Assembly (NCBI GenBank): GCA_034433615.1
Contig: DAOUAJ010000251.1
Coordinates: 1 to 10,963, forward strand
Direction: 5' to 3'
DNA: 10,963 nucleotides
Source of the DNA: DAOUAJ01 sp034433615
Lineage (GTDB): Bacteria; Chloroflexota; Anaerolineae; DUEN01
The position numbers were made by a program, and so were the translations under genes. The first letter of the stretch is position 1, and each line of letters opens with the position of its first letter. The notes beneath the pieces were generated by a model, which saw only the letters and a list, made by a program, of their open reading frames with translations, had not been told where the DNA came from and ran no database searches. Below, piece by piece: positions 1 to 6,267 of the stretch.

Positions 1-68
1 CACCCTGGCCTGCACGACGTCCAGGGCAGGCTGCCCGCCACGATGATGGCCAGGATCAGCCAGTTCAT
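1..68 (-). CDS. Start of a membrane or secreted protein, cut by the left edge
   Basis: An ATG at 68-66 on the minus strand opens a frame that stays open to the edge, giving 22 residues. It begins MNWLILAIIVAGSLPW, a hydrophobic stretch typical of a first membrane helix or signal anchor, followed by TSCRPG. An AAGGTG ribosome-site candidate lies six bases upstream. The frame is also open further upstream without a stop (to about 210), so the true start could lie earlier, or this could be the continuation of the frame starting at 199 after a shift. No family can be named from so short a piece. Confidence 0.35.
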   Translation of the reverse strand, partial: MNWLILAIIVAGSLPWTSCRPG

Positions 69-94
69 CCGCCGCACCTTGTGGCCCGAATGGG

Positions 95-199
95 CTACGT
101 GCGGGCCTCCATCGGCCGCATGGTGTGCACGGCTCCACGGAACAAACCGGAAAGAGTGCGAGTGACAAAACTTCTCTTCCGCAGGGCTGCGCGATGCAT
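95..199 (-). CDS. Short 34-residue ORF with near-ideal ribosome site (leader peptide or frameshifted gene start)
   Basis: A minus-strand ATG at 199-197 is preceded by GGAGGAGGTG (plus-strand 204-213), the best Shine-Dalgarno match in the window, at ideal spacing. It encodes 34 residues beginning MHRAALRKRSFVTRTL and ending MRPMEART before a TAG at 97-95. The peptide is basic and has no recognisable domain. The next start in the same direction (68) lies 26 bases beyond the stop. Such a strong site on so short a frame suggests either a translated leader upstream of the edge gene or the true N-terminus of that gene separated by a frameshift. The sequence alone does not decide between them. Confidence 0.35.
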   Translation of the reverse strand: MHRAALRKRSFVTRTLSGLFRGAVHTMRPMEART

Positions 200-235
200 G
201 TTTCACCTCCTCCAAGAGCGATCTTTGCACCCCTT

Positions 236-264
236 ATCGTACCAAATCTGGAGTTACTTGGGAA
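236..264 (-). promoter_or_regulatory. Possible weak promoter for the left-edge minus-strand gene
   Basis: Read on the minus strand, TTCCCA (plus 259-264) and TACGAT (plus 236-241) are separated by 17 bases and lie upstream of the strong ribosome site at 204-213. The -10 match is fair and the -35 match is poor. The position between two divergent genes supports it. Confidence 0.25.
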
Positions 265-282
265 CTGGAGTCTCTCATCCCC

Positions 283-311
283 TTGAGCTTCGTCCGACTT
301 CATGCTACAAT
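283..311 (+). promoter_or_regulatory. Sigma-70-type promoter of the CBS/permease operon
   Basis: TTGAGC at 283-288 and TACAAT at 306-311 are separated by exactly 17 bases, a good match to the housekeeping -35 and -10 boxes. Transcription would begin near 318, leaving a leader of about 38 bases before the ATG at 356, with the GGAGG ribosome site (344-348) inside it. It is the only well-formed promoter seen upstream of the plus-strand gene run. Confidence 0.6.
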
Positions 312-355
312 GTTCAATGGTACGCTAGCCTGTGTTTTGTTATGGAGGCAACAGG

Positions 356-808
356 ATGATTCGTGACTGTATGAAACGTAATGTCGTCTCTATCCCGATA
401 ACGGCGACCATCGGTGAAGCGGCGGCGACTTTTGTCGCCCGACACATCGGGATGCTGCCGGTGGTGGATGATGCCGGCCATCTGGTAGGTTTGCTCCAGT
501 TGCGTGACTTGCTGGGCCTGGTGATGCCCGATTTCGTGAAGCTGCTGGAGGACTTCGACTTTGTCCACGATTTTGGCGCCGTCGAAGCGCGGCACCCTTC
601 GCCGGAGGCGATGGCCCGCCCGGTGCAGGAGGTGATGCAGCCGCCGGTCTCGGTGGACGAAACCTGCGGCCTGCTTCGAGCCGCGGCCTTCATGCGCCAG
701 CACGATCTTCACGACCTGCCGATTGTAGATGTGGACGGCAAGCTTGTAGGCATTGCTTCTCGTGTGGATGTAGCGACGGCCATCCTCGCCAGTTGGCTGG
801 CCCCATAG
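356..808 (+). CDS. Two-CBS-domain protein, probable nucleotide-sensing regulator
   Basis: The 150-residue soluble protein consists almost entirely of a CBS pair. CBS1 spans about residues 1-58 (MIRDCMKRNVVSIP, then HIGMLPVVDDAGHLVGLLQLRDL) and CBS2 about 89-147 (VQEVMQPPVSVDE, then HDLPIVDVDGKLVGIASRVDV). Such pairs (Bateman modules) bind adenine nucleotides and control a partner protein. The ATG at 356 is chosen because GGAGG at 344-348 sits seven bases upstream; an in-frame GTG at 332 has no such site. The linker at residues 59-88 is rich in Asp and Phe. The stop codon overlaps the ribosome site of the permease gene at 820, so the two are probably co-translated, and the permease is the natural candidate for control by this protein. 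That link is inference from position. Stand-alone CBS proteins do also act on distant targets. Confidence 0.85.
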   Translation: MIRDCMKRNVVSIPITATIGEAAATFVARHIGMLPVVDDAGHLVGLLQLRDLLGLVMPDFVKLLEDFDFVHDFGAVEARHPSPEAMARPVQEVMQPPVSVDETCGLLRAAAFMRQHDLHDLPIVDVDGKLVGIASRVDVATAILASWLAP

Positions 809-819
809 GAGCCCCCTTC

Positions 820-2109
820 ATGATCGCTGCTCTCATCTCCACCCTGGTGTTCCTCGTCAGCTTATGGCTGATCTTCTCCGAGAAGCTCAACCGCACCATC
901 GTCGGCATCGCCGGGGCGGCCGTGATGGTCGGCCTGGGCAAGCTGATTGGCTTCTATTCGGAAGAGGCGGCCATTGCCGCCACGGACTTCAACACCCTCG
1001 GCCTGCTGCTGGGCATGATGATCCTGGTCGCGCTGCTGGAGCCGACCGGTTTCTTCGAATTCCTGGCGGTGTGGGCGGGGCGACTCTCGCGCGGCCGCCC
1101 GGTGCGGCTGCTCGTTCTGCTTGGCACGATAACCACCGTCCTCTCGATGTTTCTGGACAACGTGACGACGGTCGTGCTCATCGCGCCGGTAACAATCTTG
1201 ATCAGCGAAGTACTGGGCATTGGCCCTGTACCGCTTCTGATGACCGAAGCATTGTTGTCGAACACCGGCGGCGTGGCGACGCTGGTCGGCGACCCGCCGA
1301 ACATCTTGATCGCCTCGGCCGCCGGTCTATCGTTCAACGACTTTCTCACCCATGCGCTGCCGATCGTGGTAGGGGTCTGGCTGGCCGCGCTCCTGCTCTT
1401 GCGCTACCTCTTTCGCTCTGAACTGGCCGTGAGCCTGCCCAATGCTGAGGCTGTGCTGCGACTGAACCCGGCCGAGACGCTCAGGGATCCGGCGACGGCG
1501 CGACGAACTTTGATCATGCTGGGGGTAGCCATTTTTGTGTTTTTTCTTGAGGATCTTCTGCATCTCAGCCCGGCGTTTATCGCCCTGAGCGCAGCAGCGG
1601 CCGCGCTGATCTGGGTGCGCCCCGACATCCACCAAACACTTCAGCGCATCGAGTGGAGTGTGTTGATCTTCTTCGCCGCGCTATTCATGATGGTGGGCGG
1701 GTTGGAGGAAGCAGGTGTGCTACACAGCCTGGCCAGCCTCGTCGTGCGGGCTCAGAGCGCGCCTCCGGTGCTATTCGGCGTGGCGCTGATCTGGATTGTG
1801 GCGGTGCTGTCGGCGGTAGTGGACAACGTGCCGATCACCATCGCGCTCATCCCGGTGATCAAAGACTTGGGCGCGGCAGGGGTCGCGATCGAGCCGTTGT
1901 GGTGGGCCCTGGCCTTCGGCGCGGGCTTCGGCGGCAACGGCACGATCATCGGCGCCACCGCCAACGTCGTCGTCGCCTCCCTCTCGGAACGGACGCGCAC
2001 CCCCATCACCTCGGCCCTGTGGAACAAGCGCGGGTTGCCGGTGATGTTGGCGACGTGCATTGTAGCCAGCGTTCTGTACGCACTGGCGTACCCGCTACTG
2101 ACTCGTTGA
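820..2109 (+). CDS. ArsB/NhaD-type ion permease (ion transporter superfamily)
   Basis: The 429-residue protein of about 11-12 membrane helices has the duplicated architecture of the ArsB/NhaD branch of the ion transporter superfamily. Each half carries the paired signature: DNVTTVVLIAPV (from residue 113) with NTGGVATLVGDPPNILIAS (148-166), and DNVPITIALIPV (335) with GGNGTIIGATANVVVAS (371-387). The Asp-Asn pairs and glycine-rich re-entrant loops build the ion or substrate site in this superfamily. Likely activities are Na+/H+ antiport or export of an oxyanion such as arsenite. No arsR or arsC gene is nearby, so ArsB should not be assumed. A soluble loop of about 30 residues (near 205-230) joins the halves. 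The ATG at 820 has AGGAG at 807-811; the upstream in-frame TTG at 793 lies inside the CBS gene and is less likely. The length matches the family. Confidence 0.88.
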   Translation: MIAALISTLVFLVSLWLIFSEKLNRTIVGIAGAAVMVGLGKLIGFYSEEAAIAATDFNTLGLLLGMMILVALLEPTGFFEFLAVWAGRLSRGRPVRLLVLLGTITTVLSMFLDNVTTVVLIAPVTILISEVLGIGPVPLLMTEALLSNTGGVATLVGDPPNILIASAAGLSFNDFLTHALPIVVGVWLAALLLLRYLFRSELAVSLPNAEAVLRLNPAETLRDPATARRTLIMLGVAIFVFFLEDLLHLSPAFIALSAAAAALIWVRPDIHQTLQRIEWSVLIFFAALFMMVGGLEEAGVLHSLASLVVRAQSAPPVLFGVALIWIVAVLSAVVDNVPITIALIPVIKDLGAAGVAIEPLWWALAFGAGFGGNGTIIGATANVVVASLSERTRTPITSALWNKRGLPVMLATCIVASVLYALAYPLLTR

Positions 2110-2153
2110 ATCAGGCTGCCCGGAACTCTTACGGGTTCCAAGGAGCCAGGACC

Positions 2154-2960
2154 ATGCCGGCCTTGACCCTTTCCGAAGTGAGTTCTCAACTGGCCGTGGC
2201 AGTCCTGCGGCTTGGGCTGATCGGGCTGCTGGCGTTCCTGGCCTGGCGAGGGTTACAACTGGCCGCGAGGCAGGCAGAACGCCGCCTGGAGAAGCCCGAT
2301 GCTCCGGCCGAACAACTGGATCGCCTGAAAACGCTCGTCCATGTTGGGCGCGGCGTAGGCTATGCCTTAATCCTGGTCATTGCCGGGCTGATGGCCTTGC
2401 AGACCCTGGGCGTCAACATTGCGCCGCTGCTGGCAGGAGCCGGCGTGGCCGGGCTAGCGCTCTCGCTGGGCGCGCAGACGCTGATCCGAGATTTCATCGG
2501 CGGCATCCTGATCCTCGCCGAAAACCAGTTTACCATTGGGGACACGATTCAAGTCGGCGCGGTGACCGGAAGCGTGGAGCGTATCACCCTGCGGGCGACG
2601 TACCTGCGCGACGCAGAGGGGCGGCTGTATGTGGTCCCCAACGGCGACATTCGGCTGGTTTCCAACCTCACCGTGGATTGGGCGCGAGCCATCGTGGACC
2701 TGAACGTGGATTACCGGGCGGATATGGATAAGGTGCTGCACGCATTAGAGACCGCGGCGCAAAGGGCCCAGGCCGACGCGACGATCAAGGCCGATCTGCT
2801 GGAGCCGCCCCAGGCTGTTGGCTGGATCGGCTTCAAGGATCGGGCTGTGCAGGTTCGATTGATGGCCAAAACCAGGCCGGGCCAGCAATGGGCTGTGGCG
2901 ATGGCGTTGCGCAAATACGCGGTGGAGGCATTGCAGGCCGCGGGCGTAGAAGTGGCGTAG
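2154..2960 (+). CDS. Small MscS-family mechanosensitive channel
   Basis: The 268-residue membrane protein is close to the minimal MscS size. It shows a first helix at about residues 13-35, a second at 63-84, and the glycine/alanine-rich pore helix at about 89-123 containing APLLAGAGVAGLALSLGAQT followed by LIRDFIGGILILAENQF. The beta domain (about 125-172) has IGDTIQVGAVTGSVERITLRAT and the VVPNGDIRLVSNLT segment typical of the family. The last ~95 residues form the alpha/beta C-terminal domain. In this family the channel opens under membrane tension to release solutes on osmotic downshock. The start at 2154 is set by AGGAG at 2141-2145. A much longer upstream open frame is out of phase with the permease and is not real. 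It follows the permease by 44 bases on the same strand, so it is probably the last gene of the CBS/permease transcript. Confidence 0.88.
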   Translation: MPALTLSEVSSQLAVAVLRLGLIGLLAFLAWRGLQLAARQAERRLEKPDAPAEQLDRLKTLVHVGRGVGYALILVIAGLMALQTLGVNIAPLLAGAGVAGLALSLGAQTLIRDFIGGILILAENQFTIGDTIQVGAVTGSVERITLRATYLRDAEGRLYVVPNGDIRLVSNLTVDWARAIVDLNVDYRADMDKVLHALETAAQRAQADATIKADLLEPPQAVGWIGFKDRAVQVRLMAKTRPGQQWAVAMALRKYAVEALQAAGVEVA

Positions 2961-2998
2961 CCGCGGAGTTGATTTATGAACCGCTCGAGAGTTGGCCC

Positions 2999-5125
2999 AT
3001 GGAAACCATTCGCATCGGCGTTGTCATCCCTGCGTTTAATGAGGCAGACCATCTACCGGGCGTGTTGGACGTGGTGAGCGCGGTGGATTGGCTCACGCAG
3101 ATCGTGGTGGTAGACGACGGCTCGACCGATGACACGCTGGCCGTGGCGCAACGGTATGCGCTTCGGGACCCGCGAGCATCCGTAGTCCATCTGCCGCAAA
3201 ATCAGGGGAAGGCGGACGCCATGCTGGCCGGCGTCCAGGCGTTGCAGACTGACACTGTCATCTTCCTGGATGCCGACCTGATCGGCCTGCAACCTCATCA
3301 CCTGCGCCACCTGAGCGAGCCTGTCATCGCCGGAAAGTGTGATATGGCCGTGGCGGTCTTCCGCCACGGACGAATCCGCACCGATCTCTCTCACCGGCTT
3401 ACACCCTGGTTGAGCGGACAACGTTGTCTGCGGCGTTCAACGGCGGAACGGGCACTGAGGACTTTGGTGGGTGGCCGGTACGGTGTCGAGGTCGGCCTGA
3501 CCGCTTACAGCGGACGACATGGCTGGCGCCGTCAGTATGTAGTTTGGCCGCACCTGACCCACATGGTGAAGGAACAGAAACGTGGCTTGTTTGCCGGGCT
3601 GCGTGAGCGCTGGCAGATGTATGCCCAGATAGTGACCATGCTGGTCATGATCGGAATCGGTGTGGCGGGAGGGTGGCTAGCCTTCTTAAACTGGCCGCGT
3701 GTCACCCAGGGGCTCCTTTCAAGCCACCGATCATCGTACTGGCGCATCGTCGCGGCTGTACTGCTGCTGGCAGTCCTGGTCCTGTGGTTTGGCGGCCATG
3801 AACGCTCGCTGGCTCAGGTCGAGCTACACCTGCGTGATCTGAGCACGTTGCAGGTCGAGCAATATCATCGCATTCTGATCTTCGCTCCTCACCCTGATGA
3901 CGAGGCACTGGCATCAGGCGGCGTGATCGCCACCGCCCTTGCTGCGGAACCGCCTCCTCAAATTCGAGTCGTGGTGGTCACCAGCGGTGAGGCGTCGCTC
4001 TCCACGGCGCTGGCCAATGGTTACAACCCGGCTTCCCAACGTAGCACCCGGCGGCTGGCAGAAAATCGCCAACGGGAAAGCTTACAAGCGCTGACCTCTC
4101 TGGGAGTGGACCCTGAGCAAATCCAGTTCTGGGGATTCCCGGATGGTGGGCTGGAGTCAATCTGGTTACATCATTGGACTGGCGATGTGCCCTATCGCTC
4201 CCGATGGACAGGTCTGACTTCCTCGGAGCACGCCGTAAACAGCCCCATAGTCCCTTACACTGGTGCCGCCTTGCTCGATCTCCTGCGTGAGGCGTTGGCT
4301 GAGTTTCAGCCGGATGCCGTGGTCATGCCTCACCCACAGGATGCTCACCCTGATCACCGCGCGCTGGCATATTTCATCTCGCTCGCTGTCTCTTTGAATC
4401 AAGCAGAAGGTGACTCGCCCGCGCCAGACCTCTTCGCCTACGTCATGTGGCTGAGCTTCACGCCTCGCCCCACGAACATTCGTCTGGACAAGGACCCGCT
4501 GCGCCTGCCCGCGCGCTTCAACACCGATACTGAACAGTGGGTTCGGATCCCTTTGACCGATACCATTCGCAGGCAAAAAGTGACCGCTCTGCAGTCCTAT
4601 CGTAGCCAGGCCCGCACGTTGCGAGGGCTGCTACGTAATGCCGGTGGTGATAACGAAGTTTTCGCCAGGTGGCTGTTGGAGTATCAGGTCCCGCGTTTTG
4701 CCGCCACTCCGCTTTCACTGCCAGACGAGAGATGGCAGCCCTTCCCGTATGAGGAAGAGTGGAAATGGCCCGGCATGCTCCAGCCGGCTGCCCCTATCTC
4801 TTTGTGGACTGCTGCTGACCAAACCGATCTGTGGCTGGCGGCGCAGTTACCCCACCCACCGCGCAAAGGGGTCAGTTACATTTTCGTGGTGCGCACTGTG
4901 CATGACCACAAACCCTTTGAGATGCGTATGCCGGCCCGTGATCTCGTCAGGACCCCTGATCATAAATTCTTCGTGGTGACCAAACTGCCATTGGAAGATC
5001 TCGATCGGGGCGTTCAGGGCCAGGTCCTTATGGCCTCTCTGGAGACGCGGCTGATGGGTGGCATCACGGCGACACGCGGCACGTGGCACTTGCTCTACCT
5101 GACGGAGGGTGGCCAAGTCCCATGA
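2999..5125 (+). CDS. Fusion of family 2 glycosyltransferase, membrane hairpin and PIG-L/LmbE de-N-acetylase
   Basis: The protein has 708 residues in three parts. Residues 1-205 are a GT-A glycosyltransferase: VVIPAFNEADHL at 8-19, VVVDDGSTDD at 36-45, the metal-binding DAD at 91-93 and a basic HMVKEQKRGL segment near 188. Residues about 211-230 and 249-264 are hydrophobic and form a two-helix hairpin, so both enzyme domains should face the cytoplasm. From residue 290 comes a PIG-L/LmbE domain with the metal motif HPDDE (298-302) and AHPDH (449-453). A C-terminal extension of about 200 residues has no family I recognise. PIG-L enzymes remove acetyl from GlcNAc conjugates in GPI and mycothiol synthesis, so transfer of an N-acetyl sugar to a lipid followed by de-N-acetylation is a reasonable inference; the acceptor is unknown. 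The start ATG at 2999 has only a weak GAGAG upstream. It lies 38 bases after the channel gene and its TGA overlaps an ATG at 5122. Confidence 0.85.
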   Translation: METIRIGVVIPAFNEADHLPGVLDVVSAVDWLTQIVVVDDGSTDDTLAVAQRYALRDPRASVVHLPQNQGKADAMLAGVQALQTDTVIFLDADLIGLQPHHLRHLSEPVIAGKCDMAVAVFRHGRIRTDLSHRLTPWLSGQRCLRRSTAERALRTLVGGRYGVEVGLTAYSGRHGWRRQYVVWPHLTHMVKEQKRGLFAGLRERWQMYAQIVTMLVMIGIGVAGGWLAFLNWPRVTQGLLSSHRSSYWRIVAAVLLLAVLVLWFGGHERSLAQVELHLRDLSTLQVEQYHRILIFAPHPDDEALASGGVIATALAAEPPPQIRVVVVTSGEASLSTALANGYNPASQRSTRRLAENRQRESLQALTSLGVDPEQIQFWGFPDGGLESIWLHHWTGDVPYRSRWTGLTSSEHAVNSPIVPYTGAALLDLLREALAEFQPDAVVMPHPQDAHPDHRALAYFISLAVSLNQAEGDSPAPDLFAYVMWLSFTPRPTNIRLDKDPLRLPARFNTDTEQWVRIPLTDTIRRQKVTALQSYRSQARTLRGLLRNAGGDNEVFARWLLEYQVPRFAATPLSLPDERWQPFPYEEEWKWPGMLQPAAPISLWTAADQTDLWLAAQLPHPPRKGVSYIFVVRTVHDHKPFEMRMPARDLVRTPDHKFFVVTKLPLEDLDRGVQGQVLMASLETRLMGGITATRGTWHLLYLTEGGQVP

Positions 5126-5471
5126 GAAAGATTCTGACACGTGCTTCTACGCCTTCGGGCAGCGCCTGCCGCTCTACACGATGCTGTTGCTGTACACGTT
5201 GACGATCACTATTAATACACTAGGCGCCATACCCGGCGGCGTGGGCCTGGCGGAGGTCTCGCTGGCCGCCTTGTACACGCAGTTCGGCGTTGAGCTGGAG
5301 CGCGCGGTGATCATCGCGCTGGCGTATCGGCTGACGGGATATTGGCTGCCGCGAGCGGTAGGCGGTTTATCCTGGCTCTGGCTGGAGCATGTCCATCGCA
5401 CGCCGTTGGTTCCTGAGGAGCTGGCTTATGGCTGTCGGCGACCCGATCGAGGCGATCCGTCGGCATTTTGA
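5122..5471 (+). pseudogene. Remnant of a YbhN/LPG-synthase-type flippase (C-terminal part only)
   Basis: From about 5136 the frame encodes DTCFYAFGQRLPLYTMLLLYT, then GAIPGGVGLAEVSLAAL and ALAYRLTGYWLPRAVGGLSW. PGGxGxxE followed by a YR-x-LP helix is the C-terminal signature of the lysylphosphatidylglycerol-synthase-type membrane region (UPF0104/YbhN), whose full members have about 300 residues and some eight helices. Only the last ~110 residues remain. An ATG at 5122-5124 overlaps the upstream TGA, the normal position for a coupled gene start, and encodes MRKIL, but that frame stops at 5202. The flippase frame itself can only begin at a poor GTG (5109) inside the previous gene or at an internal ATG (5181). 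An old internal deletion joining the start to the 3' part is the simplest reading. The fragment overlaps the methyltransferase start by 44 bases. Confidence 0.6.
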
Positions 5472-6267
5472 CCGGCAATCCATCCATTACGACCGGAACC
5501 CCTTCACGCGCTGGGTGGGGCGCAGTGAGCTCGCCGTCCTACGAGCGATGATCCCCCCTGCCCCACAGCCGGGCATCACCCCGGCGCTGGATTTCGGATG
5601 CGGAACCGGGCGGGTCACGCGGCTGTTGCTGGAGCTGGGCTACTCTGTGACCGGCTACGATCTGTCGCCGGGGATGCTGATCCAGGCGCGCGCGGCGCTG
5701 GGGCATCGCCCGGACGTGACCTTTACGGCCGATCGCCAGCAGATTCAGGCGCCATGGCCGCTGATCGTCTCGTTGGGAGTGCTCGATTACTACCCGGATG
5801 CGGCTCCTCTGTGGCAGGAGTGGCGCGAGCTGTTAACCCCTGCCGGGCTGCTGGTGGTCACAGCGCCCAACGCCTCCAGCCCGCTGGCGTGGCTGTATGC
5901 CCTCACCTCCCGCCTGACCTGTCCGGCCTTCCCCGCGACGGCCCGTGCGCTGATGGAGAAGGCTCGCTCGGCGGGATTGATCGTCACCGACGTGCGCGGC
6001 GCCTTTCCCCGCCATCCGGTATTGGGACATACCCTCGTGTTGCGGCTGATGAAGAACGATCACCCGGCTTGCCTGGCTCCATCGGCAGGAGTAAAATCTC
6101 CCTGCCAAGGTAACCCCCAATGTAACTGTTCAGCCTCCCTTACCCCGCGACGCTACGCCCGTACATGGTCGCCCCTACTGGGAGGAAAAGGGGGCCGGGG
6201 AGATGGGCTGAGCAGTTACGCCCCAACTTCCGCTATGACAAGTGCAGTGCAGGAGGAAGAACGATGA
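5428..6267 (+). CDS. Class I SAM-dependent methyltransferase with an altered C-terminus
   Basis: The 279-residue soluble protein carries a class I Rossmann methyltransferase core over about residues 15-208. Motif I is ALDFGCGTGRVTRLLLE (53-69), the acidic end of beta 2 is VTGYDLSPGML (74-84), followed by VSLGVLDYYPDA (114-125) and LTPAGLLVVTAPN (136-148). The family transfers methyl from S-adenosylmethionine; the substrate cannot be told. The ATG at 5428 is fixed by GAGGAG at 5415-5420, whereas an in-frame ATG at 5389 lacks a site. Homology-like sequence appears to end near LVLRLMKN (residue 210). The last ~70 residues are low in hydrophobic structure and are largely encoded by an inserted inverted-repeat element (6121-6220). 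The stop overlaps the next start as ATGA. The gene follows the glycosyltransferase and flippase remnant, consistent with a glycolipid- or glycan-modifying role. Confidence 0.8.
   Translation: MAVGDPIEAIRRHFDRQSIHYDRNPFTRWVGRSELAVLRAMIPPAPQPGITPALDFGCGTGRVTRLLLELGYSVTGYDLSPGMLIQARAALGHRPDVTFTADRQQIQAPWPLIVSLGVLDYYPDAAPLWQEWRELLTPAGLLVVTAPNASSPLAWLYALTSRLTCPAFPATARALMEKARSAGLIVTDVRGAFPRHPVLGHTLVLRLMKNDHPACLAPSAGVKSPCQGNPQCNCSASLTPRRYARTWSPLLGGKGGRGDGLSSYAPTSAMTSAVQEEER
6115..6226. mobile_element. MITE-like element with 14-bp terminal inverted repeats and a possible 6-bp target duplication
   Basis: GTAACTGTTCAGCC at 6122-6135 and GGCTGAGCAGTTAC at 6206-6219 are inverted copies of each other with 13 of 14 bases matching. 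One base outside each end stands the same hexamer CCCCAA (6115-6120 and 6221-6226), as expected of a target-site duplication. The interior has no coding capacity. It contains C-runs on the left and G-runs on the right (6180-6207). Removing one hexamer plus the element (6121-6226, 106 bp) would let the methyltransferase frame read CTT CCG CTA TGA and stop at 6238, just ahead of the next gene's ribosome site. The element could instead be a non-mobile intergenic hairpin of a dispersed repeat family. Confidence 0.5.
6180..6207 (+). other. G-run cluster, possible weak G-quadruplex
   Basis: Four G-runs of at least three (6180-6182, 6190-6194, 6197-6200 and 6205-6207) have loops of 7, 2 and 4 bases, which fits the loose quadruplex pattern. 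It lies in the right half of the inverted-repeat element and within the methyltransferase 3' end, about 57 bases before the hydrolase start. Confidence 0.35.

Noticed and set aside
332..355. Upstream GTG start for the CBS gene
   Set aside because: The extra eight residues would cover the GGAGG site at 344-348; the ATG at 356 fits the family N-terminus.
81..359. 92-residue plus-strand open frame at the left
   Set aside because: It runs through the promoter and ribosome site of the CBS gene, has no ribosome site, and its translation is Cys/Arg/Ser-rich without domain character.
793..819. TTG start for the permease inside the CBS gene
   Set aside because: No ribosome site, and AGGAG at 807-811 points to the ATG at 820.
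1653..2153. Long upstream extension of the MscS frame across the permease
   Set aside because: It is Arg/Gly/His-rich shadow translation of the permease in another frame; AGGAG plus ATG at 2154 gives a normal-length channel.
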